From Bernardetia sp. MNP-M8 (GTDB lineage Bacteria; Bacteroidota; Bacteroidia; Cytophagales; Bernardetiaceae): a DNA stretch of 64,000 nt. The notes under the pieces are model-generated. The model was not told the origin of the DNA. It ran no database searches and was given only the letters and a program-made list of their open reading frames with translations. The DNA is taken from positions 2,688,001 through 2,752,000 of the forward strand of contig NZ_CP147012.1 in assembly GCF_037126285.1 (NCBI RefSeq), in the 5' to 3' direction. Every line of letters begins with the position of its first letter. The stretch's first letter is position 1. Of the stretch, positions 52,308-61,745 are shown one piece after another. Both the position numbers and the translations under genes were made by a program.

Positions 52308-54221
52308 ATGAATCCTACAAAAGACACTACAGAAAAGCAAAAATATTTTATCATAGATTTTGATAGCACTTTTACAAAAGTAGAAGCCATGGACGAACTC
52401 TGTCAAATAGCTTTGCAAAATCACCCAGAAAAAAAAGAGCGTCTTTCTCAAATCCAGTCTTTGACTGATCAAGCCATGGACGGAAATCTTTCTTTTAGAG
52501 AATCTTTACATAAAAGAATTGCGATTTTGGAAGCAAATAAAAGTCATTTGCCAGAACTTATCGAAAAACTAAGCGAAAAAGTATCTGAATCTTTCAAGAG
52601 AAATCAGAATTTTTTCGATACTCATAAAGATACAATTCTGATTGTTTCTAGTGGTTTTAAAGATTTTATTGTTCCAATTGTTACCAAGTTTGGTATAAAA
52701 TCAGAAAATATTTATGCTAACGAGTTTGAGTTTGATGAAGATGGAAAAATAAAAGGTTTTGATGCAAGCAATGTTTTGTCAGAAGATAATGGAAAAGTAA
52801 AGTTACTAAGAGAGCTAAATCTTCAAGGTGATATTTATGTGATTGGCGATGGTTATACCGATTATGAAATCAAAGAAGCAGGACTAGCAAACGAATTTTA
52901 TGCTTTTACAGAAAATATAAAACGTGAAAAAGTAATTAGTAAAGCCGACCACGAAGCGCAAAATCTTGATGAATTTTTATATGTAAACAAACTAGCTCGT
53001 AATATCTCGTATCCAAAAAATAGAATCAAGGTTTTACTTTTGGAAAATATCCATACTTCAGCAAAAGAAATGATGGAAAAAGAAGGCTATCAAGTAGAAT
53101 TACTTTCAAGCGCACTCAACGAAGATGAATTAATCGAAAAAATTAAAGGGGTGTCTATTTTAGGTATTCGTTCTAAAACTAATCTGACTTCCAAAGTTAT
53201 AGAGCATGCTGACCGACTTTTAGCTGTCGGAGCATTTTGTATTGGAACAAATCAAATTGACTTAGAAGCCTGTCAGGACAGAGGAATTGTAGTTTTTAAT
53301 GCGCCTTATAGTAATACTAGAAGTGTGGTCGAACTTGCAATTGGAGAAATGATTATGCTTATGCGTGGTGTTCCGAAAAGTGTCATGGAAATGCACACAG
53401 GAAAATGGAATAAATCGGCAAATAATAGTTTCGAAATTAGAGGAAAAAAACTAGGTATTATTGGTTATGGAAATATTGGTTCACAACTTTCTGTTGTGGC
53501 TGAAGCCTTGGGAATGAAAGTCTATTTTTATGATATTGTGGATAAATTGGCGTTGGGAAATGCGACAATGTGTAGCTCTTTAGAAGAACTTTTGAGTATT
53601 GCTGATGTCATTTCTTTGCATGTAGATGGACGTGCCGAAAACTCAAATATTATTGGAAAAGAACAGTTTGATTTGATGAAAGAGGGTGTTGTGTTTATGA
53701 ATTTGGCTCGTGGACAAGTTGTCGATATCCCTGCTTTGGTAGAAAATCTAAAGAGTGGAAAAATTTTGGGTGCAGGTGTTGATGTTTATCCAGAAGAACC
53801 TAAAAACAATCAAGAAGAATTTGTTTCAGAATTGCGTCAAATTCCAAATGTAATTCTTACGCCACACGTAGGAGGAAGTACAGTAGAGGCACAAGAAAAT
53901 ATTGCACTTTTTGTTCCTACTAAAATGATGGATTATATCAATGCAGGAAATACTTTTTCTAGTGTTAATTTTCCAGAGTTACAGCTTCCAAAACTTCAAA
54001 ATGCTCATCGTTTGATGCACATTCATAGCAACGTACCTGGAATTTTGGCTAAAATAAATCAAATTTTCGCCAAAAATGAGGTAAATATTGTGGGACAATA
54101 TCTCAAAACAAATGAGAAAATTGGTTATGTAATTACTGATGTCAATCAAAAATACAATGAAAAAGTAATCGAAGAACTTAAGAATATTGAAGATACTATT
54201 CGTTTTCGCATTTTGTATTGA
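52308..54221 (+). CDS. Phosphoserine phosphatase-phosphoglycerate dehydrogenase fusion (SerB-SerA)
   Basis: 637 residues. Residues 1-230 are a HAD phosphoserine-phosphatase-like domain: FIIDFDSTFT with nucleophile D17 and D19, ILIVSSGFKDFIVPIV, and VIGDGYTDYEIKEAGLA. From about 240 follows D-3-phosphoglycerate dehydrogenase: VLLLENIHTSAKEMM, RSKTNLTSKVIEHADRL, GIIGYGNIGSQLS (NAD-binding), LARGQVVDIPALVENL and the catalytic TPHVGGST His. A C-terminal ACT domain (MHIHSNVPGILAKINQIF) should bind serine. The protein therefore joins the first and last steps of serine synthesis, both in the cytosol. SerC is not nearby. The ATG at 52308 directly precedes the HAD core. A strong terminator follows. 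Confidence 0.93.
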   Translation: MNPTKDTTEKQKYFIIDFDSTFTKVEAMDELCQIALQNHPEKKERLSQIQSLTDQAMDGNLSFRESLHKRIAILEANKSHLPELIEKLSEKVSESFKRNQNFFDTHKDTILIVSSGFKDFIVPIVTKFGIKSENIYANEFEFDEDGKIKGFDASNVLSEDNGKVKLLRELNLQGDIYVIGDGYTDYEIKEAGLANEFYAFTENIKREKVISKADHEAQNLDEFLYVNKLARNISYPKNRIKVLLLENIHTSAKEMMEKEGYQVELLSSALNEDELIEKIKGVSILGIRSKTNLTSKVIEHADRLLAVGAFCIGTNQIDLEACQDRGIVVFNAPYSNTRSVVELAIGEMIMLMRGVPKSVMEMHTGKWNKSANNSFEIRGKKLGIIGYGNIGSQLSVVAEALGMKVYFYDIVDKLALGNATMCSSLEELLSIADVISLHVDGRAENSNIIGKEQFDLMKEGVVFMNLARGQVVDIPALVENLKSGKILGAGVDVYPEEPKNNQEEFVSELRQIPNVILTPHVGGSTVEAQENIALFVPTKMMDYINAGNTFSSVNFPELQLPKLQNAHRLMHIHSNVPGILAKINQIFAKNEVNIVGQYLKTNEKIGYVITDVNQKYNEKVIEELKNIEDTIRFRILY

Positions 54222-54266
54222 TATAATTTTATTACCAGAGCTTTTGAAAATATTTAAAAATACCAC

Positions 54267-54303
54267 AAAAAACCTCATTCTCTTAATTGGAATGAGGTTT
54301 TTT
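54267..54303 (+). terminator. Terminator of the serB-serA fusion
   Basis: AAAAAACCTCATTC (54267-54280) pairs perfectly with GAATGAGGTTTTTT (54290-54303) across a 9-nt loop, with T-run. Confidence 0.92.
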
Positions 54304-54582
54304 GATTGATAGGAATTTCCTTTTTACTAACGCAAGATTGCTTCTTGTGTCTGTATATGTTTCCCTTTTTTTAAAGGAAAAGATAGTTTTACTAATTAAT
54401 TTTATTATTCTAAAAAAAGTACATAAGTAAATATGTATAGATTTTAGCTACAACCTTTTTAATTGATATTAGTATAATACAATGTATAATAGCTTGTTTA
54501 ATAGATATTTATCGCAATATTGGATTGTGTCTATAAAATTAAATAATTAAAAAATTATATTTATCCCAAAAACAAATGAATT

Positions 54583-55017
54583 ATGAAAGTATACGAAAGT
54601 TCTTATCTTACTATTGAATATATACAAGAAGGAAATTACCAAGTTAATACTTGGCTTCCTAACTCTAAAACTCTTGATGAGGCTACTTTTAAGAAAGAAG
54701 TTTCAGAACAAACCAAAATAGCAGTAGAAAAAAGTACTTCTGCTTTTATAACTGATGCTAGCGATTTTTTATTTACCATTCATCCTGAAACACAAAAATG
54801 GGTAAATCAAACTATTTTTACAGACATGCGTGAAGTAGGAGTCAAAAAACTGGCACTTTTGTCAAGCAGTGATATAATTGCACAGTTAAGCATTGAACAA
54901 CTAATTGATGAAGATACTCTAAAAGGTTTTGCTAGTGAGTTTTTTGATGATAAAGAGAAAGCAAGAGAATGGATTTTGAGTTCAGAAGAAGAATATTCAT
55001 CTTCTACACAAATCTAA
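54583..55017 (+). CDS. STAS/SpoIIAA-like small protein, paralogue of 36560
   Basis: 144 residues, cytosolic, no signal or membrane helix. Shares Y.S.Y.TI at the start, W.P.S..L....F, D..DF.FTI..E.Q.WV, G.KK.A and QLSIEQ with the protein at 36560; overall about one-third of positions agree by eye. Predicted alternating strands and helices fit an alpha/beta STAS-like fold. It begins after a 280-bp empty region (54304-54582, no gene or clear promoter seen) and ends in a 14-bp terminator stem shared with the convergent catalase. The tail (EEEYSSSTQI) is non-conserved. Exact family and role are not recognised. Confidence 0.65.
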   Translation: MKVYESSYLTIEYIQEGNYQVNTWLPNSKTLDEATFKKEVSEQTKIAVEKSTSAFITDASDFLFTIHPETQKWVNQTIFTDMREVGVKKLALLSSSDIIAQLSIEQLIDEDTLKGFASEFFDDKEKAREWILSSEEEYSSSTQI

Positions 55018-55035
55018 AAAAGACTTGTAAAACAT

Positions 55036-55070
55036 AAATTCCTCATTCCCATCTAAGGAATGAGGAATTT
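55036..55070. terminator. Terminator between convergent genes
   Basis: AAATTCCTCATTCC (55036-55049) pairs perfectly with GGAATGAGGAATTT (55057-55070), with a 7-nt loop. A/T flanks are short but present on both sides. Confidence 0.8.
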
Positions 55071-55099
55071 GTATTACACTCAAAAATAATTTTAGTTTT

Positions 55100-57220
55100 C
55101 TAAACAGGAATATCTTTGACGATGGAAGAACGTTCCCAATTTCGATGATTTGCTATTGCTTCTATAAAATCTTTTGGATTAGCATTTACAAAGACTGCTT
55201 TATCATCTTTATGCTCTTTTACATAAGTATGATTGAGAAATTCTTCTCCTTCTCCTGTCACAGCTATTGCTTTACAATGCTTAAATGCTTCATTGACAAA
55301 CTTTTTATACTTAGCCGTTTTCATTAGCTGCTCAACAGATTTTTTTCCACTAGGTATAAATATAGCATCAAATAATACGCTTTCAGTTGTCATTATAGCA
55401 GCATCTACTTTATGCTCCATACCTTCATTACATGTAATTGAACCACCATGAGGAGCTATAATTTTGACTACGGCATTTTCTTTTTCTAATGCTTCTGACA
55501 TTTTACCAAAACTCGCCATATCAAATCCATTAGCAGCTAAGACAGCTATTTGTCTAGTAGCTATACTTTTGGTTTTTATGTGGGTTTGGCTTAGTGCATC
55601 TGATTTTTCCAAATAGTTTTTCTTCTTTGTTGGTTGCTGACTTTCCACATCAGCATCTGCTCCTATTGCCTGATTAATAGGTCTTTCTATATCTTTTGGA
55701 ATACTCATTCCCAAGCCTTCTGCCACTTTATTAGCTAAATCTGTATCAATTTGTTCGATAAGCCAAAGCATTCTTTCTTGGATATGTGAATGTGTACATT
55801 TACCTAATTCGAAAGTATAGGCTTCTGCTACATGCTCTTTTTCCCACTCTTTTAAGCTGCGATAGAAAAGTGCAGGTTGTGAAAAATGATCAGAAAAACT
55901 CTCACTTCTACTTCTTACTTTTTTGGCATCTATACGCTCTTCAAACGAATCAAATCCTCCTTCAGCTATCTTTGCTAAATGTGGACATCCACCACTCAGA
56001 CTATTAGGAAAATAAGCTGTATTTCCTTTTGGAATCTTGCCTTGCATGTGTCCATCACGTTGGTTATTATGTACTGGAACGATAGGCTGATTAATAGGAA
56101 TCTGATGATGATTAACTGTACCCAAACGAGAAAGCTGTGTATCTCTATATGAAAACAATCGTCCTTGTAATAATGGGTCATTCGTAAAATCTAAACCAGG
56201 AATTATATGACCAGGCAAAAAAGCAACTTGTTCTGTTTCAGCAAAAAAATTGTCAGGGTTGCGATTAAGTGTCATTTTACCTATTTTCTGAACAGGTACT
56301 ATTTCTTCAGGAATTAATTTAGTAGGATCAAGCAAATCAAAATCATATTTGTGTTCGTCTTCTTCTGGCACAATTTGAAAACCTAATTCCCATTCTGGAA
56401 ACTGCCCAGCTTCAATAGCATCCCATAAATCTCGGCGATGGAAATCAGAGTCAGCACCATTAATTTTAACAGCTTCATCCCATGTTACAGAATGAACTCC
56501 TAATAGTGGTTTCCAGTGAAATTTTACAAAATGTGATTTTCCTTCTTGATTAATTAAACGGAAGGTGTGAATACCAAAGCCTTCCATCATTCTAAGACTA
56601 CGAGGTATTCCTCGGTCGCTCATTACCCATATATGATTATGCAGTGTTTCAGTAGTCAAAGAAACAAAATCATAAAAAGTATCATGAGCTGAAGCAGCTT
56701 GAGGAATTTCTCTATCAGGCTCAGGCTTTACAGAATGAATCAAGTCTGGAAACTTCATAGCATCTTGAATGAAGAAAATCGGCATGTTGTTACCCACCAA
56801 ATCCCAAGTTCCTTCTTCTGTATAAAATTTTACAGCAAAACCTCTCACATCACGAGCCAAATCAGGAGAACCTTTTGAACCTGCTACAGTAGAAAAACGA
56901 ACAAATACAGGTGTTTTTCTTGATGTATCATTAAAAATGCCTGCTTTGGTATATTTCTCTTGACTTTCATATAACTCAAAATATCCATGCGCTGCACTTC
57001 CTCGGGCGTGAACAATGCGTTCTGGAATTCTTTCATGGTCAAAATGTGTTATTTTTTCTCGTAGCAAAAAATCTTCTAAAAGTGTAGCACCTCTTACTCC
57101 TGCTTTCAGAGAATTATTTGTGTCATTGACTTTTAACCCTTGATTGGTAGTCATAACTTTATTTTCAGGTTCTGTTTTATGCTGTTCTAAATCAGCCTGT
57201 TTTTTTGTTTTTTTGCTCAT
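55100..57220 (-). CDS. katE: Large-subunit catalase, HPII/KatE type
   Basis: 706 residues, the long clade-II catalase form. Catalytic His71 in [13 protein letters not shown], then [14 protein letters not shown], the active-site Asn of [12 protein letters not shown] (144-145), and the haem-ligand Tyr in [14 protein letters not shown]. The last 150 residues ([35 protein letters not shown]) are the flavodoxin/GATase-like domain that marks large catalases. The N-terminal 25 residues are Lys/Glu-rich. It degrades hydrogen peroxide in the cytosol. The OsmC peroxidase gene lies next upstream on the same strand, separated by a terminator, so the two may be coregulated in stress but not cotranscribed. 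No OxyR site could be recognised. Confidence 0.96.
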   Translation of the reverse strand: MSKKTKKQADLEQHKTEPENKVMTTNQGLKVNDTNNSLKAGVRGATLLEDFLLREKITHFDHERIPERIVHARGSAAHGYFELYESQEKYTKAGIFNDTSRKTPVFVRFSTVAGSKGSPDLARDVRGFAVKFYTEEGTWDLVGNNMPIFFIQDAMKFPDLIHSVKPEPDREIPQAASAHDTFYDFVSLTTETLHNHIWVMSDRGIPRSLRMMEGFGIHTFRLINQEGKSHFVKFHWKPLLGVHSVTWDEAVKINGADSDFHRRDLWDAIEAGQFPEWELGFQIVPEEDEHKYDFDLLDPTKLIPEEIVPVQKIGKMTLNRNPDNFFAETEQVAFLPGHIIPGLDFTNDPLLQGRLFSYRDTQLSRLGTVNHHQIPINQPIVPVHNNQRDGHMQGKIPKGNTAYFPNSLSGGCPHLAKIAEGGFDSFEERIDAKKVRSRSESFSDHFSQPALFYRSLKEWEKEHVAEAYTFELGKCTHSHIQERMLWLIEQIDTDLANKVAEGLGMSIPKDIERPINQAIGADADVESQQPTKKKNYLEKSDALSQTHIKTKSIATRQIAVLAANGFDMASFGKMSEALEKENAVVKIIAPHGGSITCNEGMEHKVDAAIMTTESVLFDAIFIPSGKKSVEQLMKTAKYKKFVNEAFKHCKAIAVTGEGEEFLNHTYVKEHKDDKAVFVNANPKDFIEAIANHRNWERSSIVKDIPV

Positions 57221-57353
57221 AATTGATTTTTAGATATTTTATAGGTTAAGAGTAACTGTCGTTAAATATGATAGTAGTTAAAACTCTATCTTTGTTTAAT
57301 TCTTTATCAACATATAATTCTAAAAATAGTTATATAATTAAACAAAAAAATAA

Positions 57354-57394
57354 AAAAATCCTCATTCCCTTTTTTAATAAGAATGAGGATTTTT
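57354..57394 (-). terminator. Terminator of osmC-like gene
   Basis: AAAAATCCTCATTC (57354-57367) pairs perfectly with GAATGAGGATTTTT (57381-57394) around a 13-nt loop. It lies between osmC and katE, ending the former. Confidence 0.88.
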
Positions 57395-57458
57395 GTTGCC
57401 ATTAATTTGTTATTCTATAATATAGCCTACAAAATAATGATGGAATATTTTATTAAGT

Positions 57459-57869
57459 TTAGTTGAGCGTATATTCTACACTAATTTTAGCATTTAAAAC
57501 TTTTGAGATAGGACAATTTTGTTCAGCATCTTTTACTAACTCAGCAAATTTTTCTTCTGTAATTCCTTTTACTTTCGCTTTTAGTGTAAGATGCGAAGTA
57601 GTAATTGCACCATCTTCTAAAGCAATTTTACAATTAGTTTCTAAGTTTTGAGGAGTAAAACCTGCTTCTCCTAAGTTAAAACTTAATTTCATGGTAAAAC
57701 AACCTGCATGTGCTGCTGCTATAAGTTCTTCAGGATTTGTTCCTGTTCCTTCTTCAAAACGACTCTTGAAAGAATACTGAGTTTCGTTTAGGGTTTTACT
57801 TTGTGTGGTAAGGTGTCCTTTTCCCTCTTTTCCACTTCCTTGCCATACGGCTGTTGAATGTCTTTTCAT
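57459..57869 (-). CDS. osmC: OsmC/Ohr-family peroxiredoxin
   Basis: 136 residues. Typical OsmC order: [18 protein letters not shown], then [19 protein letters not shown] with the peroxidatic Cys57, and the resolving Cys119 in [21 protein letters not shown]. These small homodimeric enzymes reduce organic hydroperoxides and hydrogen peroxide with thiol donors. Gene lies just upstream of katE on the same strand, consistent with a peroxide-stress locus. ATG at 57869 is directly before the conserved N-terminus. The spacer to katE contains a terminator, so each has its own promoter. Confidence 0.95.
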   Translation of the reverse strand: MKRHSTAVWQGSGKEGKGHLTTQSKTLNETQYSFKSRFEEGTGTNPEELIAAAHAGCFTMKLSFNLGEAGFTPQNLETNCKIALEDGAITTSHLTLKAKVKGITEEKFAELVKDAEQNCPISKVLNAKISVEYTLN

Positions 57870-57953
57870 AATCTTTAAAATAAAATTGAGTTGATAAAAT
57901 GATATTTGCTTGTTTTAAAACTCTTTTCATTTTGAATTTGTTTCTGAAAATAA

Positions 57954-58032
57954 AAAACTCTAATCATCTTTTTGAGATAATTAGAGTTTTGAATTCAGAA
58001 TAACACTTTATTTTTTACTAAAATAAAGTGTT
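57954..58032 (-). terminator. Tandem hairpins after the SGNH hydrolase gene
   Basis: First hairpin downstream of the gene on the minus strand: 58002-58014 pairs with 58020-58032 (13 bp, AACACTTTA/TAAAGTGTT). The second: ACTCTAAT within 57954-57969 pairs with ATTAGAGT within 57975-57990 and ends in a T-run on the minus strand. Confidence 0.75.
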
Positions 58033-58040
58033 AATTATGA

Positions 58041-59828
58041 TTAAGGGAATGTTATTCCTTTATAATTATTAACATCAATCCAAGGAAGTTTAGAATTATA
58101 TTTTGCATTAATTGCTTTAATAAACTCATTTCCTGCAAGTGCATAACCACGTTGTGTAAGGTGAATACCATCTAAGCTAAATGCACCACCCAATATAAAT
58201 CTAGCGTCATAGTTTACACCTTGATATGTATAGCCACCTAGTACTTGATTGAAAAAGCCATTCATATCTACATAAGCGTACTTAGCACCAGCAGCAGCTT
58301 GAAGTACAGTATTATATTCTGCCACAGCAGCATCTACTTTTGCTTGCTCACTTGGGTCAAGTACAAAACGCTCTGGCAATAGTGGTGGTCTACCAGCAGC
58401 AGCCTCTGCACCAAGGTAATTACTAGCTGTGAGTAAAATCAAATCATCAGGTGTAGCTGGGCGTAAGCCAAGTGGAAACTCTGCCGAACGCTCTGTTGCA
58501 ATAATGAAAGGATTAGCACCTACTGAAACTGTAAGATTAGCTAAAAGAGCATCTAGTTGGCTACTGAGTTGTGTTTCTATGATAGCTTGAACCGCTTCAC
58601 TTTGCATTTGTTGATCTGTTTGAGATTCTATAAGAGCTTGTGTAGAAGGCAAAGCTAATTGTGTTTGTATTTCAGCTTCAATGCCTGCTTTTACTAGTTC
58701 ACTATCCATTGCAGCATCTACTCTTGTAGTAATGTCTGCTTGCCCGTCAGCACTTGCAATATAAGCGTCAGCAGCAGCTTCTGCTTGTGCTTGAGTTGCT
58801 CCTCCAGCAAGTTGCTGTTGAATAACTCCTGCACGCACTCCTGCTGTAACTTCTGTAGTTACATTTGCTCTAGCCCCTGCTACTACTGCAGGACGAATAA
58901 TAGTTTCGATAGCTCCAGCTACTACTTGTGATCTAACCTCTGCACGCACACCAGCTTCTACAAGAGGTCTTACGCCTGCCGATGCATTAGCACGAAGTCC
59001 TGCATTGAGGGCTGTAACTAATGCTTCTTCCTCTGGCTCAAATTCAAAAGCATTATAAGCCACAGCCTTAAAATATGGCGCTCCTAAAATATTAGGAATA
59101 TTGGCAATAGCTCCACCACTAGCACCATCCAAACCTGCTACAATGCCATTGATAGCTTGCTCAAAAAGAGGTTTTGGGGTAATTTGGTCTCCACCTTGGT
59201 CTCCACCAGAAGTAGCATAACCTAATACATCGTTATTTCCAATCCAAAGTGTAAAGAAAGTAGGATTTTGTGCTGCTGCATCAGCTACTACACTTGCGTT
59301 GGCAGAAGTAGCAAAACGCACAAAGAAAGGGTTAGCCAATCCTGTACTCAAATTAGAAGGATTACCATACCCATCAAACAATAAATGAAAAGACCTTGCA
59401 CCTGGTACTCCCAAGTTTTGATAAGGTCCTCCAGCAGCTACAGAAGCAAAAACAGAAGGATCATTTTGTGTTGGAGTTAACATAGGACGCCCTTTTTCAT
59501 TAAAACCAGTAAGTTCAATTTTTCCAGTAGCTCCACCACTACCATTTCCTTCTGGAACTAAGGGCGTACTGAAAGAAGCTGCTCCTCCTAATTTCTGCAT
59601 ACTCATAGCCATCATTTCAGGGTACGAGTTGACTTGCCCTTCACGATAAAGTGCACCATCTGCATAACCTGATGTTAGTGAGTTTCCTAGGGCTACATAA
59701 GTAGTAAAATCTGCACTACCTGTTGTGAGTGTAGGCTCATCAATTTCTGGCTGACAAGCAAAGAGTCCCATTGTAGCAATCATTGCTACGCCTGTCCAGC
59801 GTGAGAAAAGTTTTTTGTATAATTTCAT
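58041..59828 (-). CDS. SGNH/GDSL-like hydrolase lipoprotein with Ala-rich insertion
   Basis: 595 residues. Lipoprotein signal with lipobox LFAC (Cys25). The hydrolase halves are split: block I YVALGNSLTSGYADGA (GNSL for GDSL, catalytic Ser kept) and block III LWIGNNDVLGYAT before, block V DGIHLTQRGYALAGNEF (Asp-x-x-His) after. Between them, about residues 260-430, is a low-complexity Ala/Val/Gln-rich stretch with repeated AGVRAxV and QTQL/EAxIxTQL units, predicted to be long helix. Blocks I, III and V are all needed for activity, so the enzyme should still be a functional esterase/lipase on the outer membrane. The FadL-type porin upstream on the same strand could take up the released fatty acids. 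Confidence 0.85.
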   Translation of the reverse strand: MKLYKKLFSRWTGVAMIATMGLFACQPEIDEPTLTTGSADFTTYVALGNSLTSGYADGALYREGQVNSYPEMMAMSMQKLGGAASFSTPLVPEGNGSGGATGKIELTGFNEKGRPMLTPTQNDPSVFASVAAGGPYQNLGVPGARSFHLLFDGYGNPSNLSTGLANPFFVRFATSANASVVADAAAQNPTFFTLWIGNNDVLGYATSGGDQGGDQITPKPLFEQAINGIVAGLDGASGGAIANIPNILGAPYFKAVAYNAFEFEPEEEALVTALNAGLRANASAGVRPLVEAGVRAEVRSQVVAGAIETIIRPAVVAGARANVTTEVTAGVRAGVIQQQLAGGATQAQAEAAADAYIASADGQADITTRVDAAMDSELVKAGIEAEIQTQLALPSTQALIESQTDQQMQSEAVQAIIETQLSSQLDALLANLTVSVGANPFIIATERSAEFPLGLRPATPDDLILLTASNYLGAEAAAGRPPLLPERFVLDPSEQAKVDAAVAEYNTVLQAAAGAKYAYVDMNGFFNQVLGGYTYQGVNYDARFILGGAFSLDGIHLTQRGYALAGNEFIKAINAKYNSKLPWIDVNNYKGITFP

Positions 59829-60098
59829 AATGAATATATGCTAATTTTTGTGTGTTTTGAAATAATATAAATTAACAGTAGTATAACAATTACGACCTGC
59901 TAAAGCAGCGAAGCTAATTAAAAATTACGAATTACGAATTTCAATATAATCTATTTTACTTGACAACTCATTAAAACGTATTTATTTAATTCAATGTTAT
60001 CTCTAAATTGAATAATTTTAAAAAGTTATCTCTGATTTTTTTGATAATTGACTTTATACATTTATCACTAATCATTAATAACTAATCACTATTATTTT
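59829..60098. repeat. Spacer with interrupted copy of the dispersed repeat
   Basis: 59885-59940 holds AATTACGA, then a 20-bp insertion containing the dyad CTGCTAAAGCAG (59897-59908), then AATTAAAAATTACGAA (59916-59931) and ATTACGAATT. This reads as the 26-bp repeat of 9230 and 50531 split by an insertion. Further on, short imperfect direct repeats of TAATCACTAAT-type are seen around 60065-60092. Confidence 0.55.
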
Positions 60099-61391
60099 TT
60101 ATTCAGAAGCCTTTGAAGAGCCACCAAATTTGTAAGAAAGACCAAGACCAAATACATTTGCACCTGCTTCGAAAGTTCCATCAATTCCACCAGAGTTTGG
60201 TGCTGCTACATTTTCACGTTCTGCTTTATCTACTAATAAATAATGAACATCAATAGTAAATCTTTCTCCAACTGTATAGCCAAGACCTAATGTATAACCA
60301 ATTGTATTTGCATCTGGAGTTTCTGGAGTAATATAACCATCCTCTACTGCTGTTTGGTCGTAATAAATACCACCACGCAATGCAAGTGATTCGGTAGCCA
60401 TATATTCTGCTCCAAATTTGAAGACAGAAGAATTTTTGTAATGACGGTCTGAAACTGTTTCTGTTGATCCTAATACTGGAGCATCATATTCAAATTTTAA
60501 TTCTTGATAAGCATCCCAACCTGTCATATTCCATTCTAAAGCAAGTTGTAATTTTTCTATTGGCTTTATACCTACACCAACAGAAATTACAGAAGGCAAA
60601 GGAAGTGTAGCATCAAACTTTGTAGCTTGGAAAGCTGCTTGGATTGGGCCTAATTGGGGAACTGTAAAAGTAGCATCACCCTCTTCTACTGTTAAGTCAA
60701 TCTTAGAACGATAACTGATACCTAATGAAACTTTATCACTTGCTTCATAGTATGCTCCAATGTTAAAGCCAATTGCAGGAGTTGCACTTCCTTCTAAAAG
60801 TACATTACTATCACCACCAGCTTGAGCTATAGGAAGGTTGCGCTCAAGAGAAACTGAACCTGTTGCAATATCAAGACCTACACCAATTCCAAATTTTTCA
60901 GATACTTTGTAACTTACTGTTGGTTGAATAACAAATGCTTTTAAGCTAAGCTCATTTAAAGAATAACGTCCAGACCACTCATTGCCCCAAGTTACTGTCG
61001 AACCAAAAGGAGTAACTACGCCTAAACCTACTGTAAGTTTTTCATTTACTTTGTAAATACCATACGCAAAGAAAGGTGGAGAAAGAGGAGAATCTGTTTC
61101 TTCTATTGTTGTACTATTAGCTCCTAAATATTGCACATTAGAACTTACAATATTTCCTCCCAACATAATAGAGCTATTTTGCTCCATTGCCATTGCACCA
61201 GGGTTGAAGAATAAACTTGGTGCTCCTGCTCTAAAACCTACTGCACAGTTACCCATTGCAGTTACTCGACTACCTTGTAAAACTACTTGATAACCACTTG
61301 CCATAACATTAGAGCTTGAAAGCAGCACACCTGCACTTAACAGACCTGCTCCAATGATACTTGTAGTTGCTTTTTTGAGAAATTTTTTCAT
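60099..61391 (-). CDS. OmpP1/FadL-family outer-membrane transporter
   Basis: 430 residues. Signal peptide MKKFLKKATTSIIGAGLLSA to NVMA, then the FadL N-terminal plug: SGYQVVLQGSRVTAMGNCAV and FFNPGAMAMEQNSSIMLGGN. The rest is a 14-strand barrel with alternating strands (VGLGVVTPFGSTVTWGNEWS, IGFNIGAYYEASDKVSLGIS, LALRGGIYYDQTAVEDGY, VFGLGLSYKFG at the end). FadL proteins move fatty acids or hydrophobic compounds across the outer membrane. It lies upstream of the SGNH lipase gene on the same strand (270 bp apart), fitting release and uptake of fatty acids. The 354-bp spacer behind it shows a -7-like element TACTTTTG (61686-61679) about 290 bp upstream. Confidence 0.92.
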   Translation of the reverse strand: MKKFLKKATTSIIGAGLLSAGVLLSSSNVMASGYQVVLQGSRVTAMGNCAVGFRAGAPSLFFNPGAMAMEQNSSIMLGGNIVSSNVQYLGANSTTIEETDSPLSPPFFAYGIYKVNEKLTVGLGVVTPFGSTVTWGNEWSGRYSLNELSLKAFVIQPTVSYKVSEKFGIGVGLDIATGSVSLERNLPIAQAGGDSNVLLEGSATPAIGFNIGAYYEASDKVSLGISYRSKIDLTVEEGDATFTVPQLGPIQAAFQATKFDATLPLPSVISVGVGIKPIEKLQLALEWNMTGWDAYQELKFEYDAPVLGSTETVSDRHYKNSSVFKFGAEYMATESLALRGGIYYDQTAVEDGYITPETPDANTIGYTLGLGYTVGERFTIDVHYLLVDKAERENVAAPNSGGIDGTFEAGANVFGLGLSYKFGGSSKASE

Positions 61392-61745
61392 AAAATTTTC
61401 ACTGTTTGTGTGTGTGAATAAATAATTAATGAATTATTGATTTTTGTGATATATTCGATTAATAAAGCAAAAGAATAGTTTTTTCGGAAGTTTTCAAAAC
61501 CTAATTTAGTCGTTTTTGTCATTTTGATAAAAAACAAAATGATTTTTTGCTAAAATACTAAATTATCTTGCTTATTTTTACCGAAAAGGTATAAAAAATT
61601 CGGCTAACATACTAATTTACGAAATAAATTTGCCTTTTATTTTATAAGATGTCTCAGTTTTTGCCTTTAATTTTAATGCAAAAGTAAAGTGAAATACTTT
61701 TTGAGAAATTAGACTAGGACAGAGGAACAGTAGAAAATTAATCTA
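61392..61745. other. 354-bp AT-rich spacer
   Basis: Holds no gene. The only candidate signal is a minus-strand TACTTTTG at 61686-61679 that would give the FadL gene a long leader; no TTG is at the right distance. No hairpin terminator was found for the SpeD-SpeE gene. Confidence 0.35.

Noticed and set aside
58500-59000. Repetitive-looking DNA in the SGNH gene as a tandem DNA repeat
   Set aside because: The repetition is at protein level (Ala/Gln-rich helix); the DNA units differ in length and sequence, so it was kept as a protein feature only.
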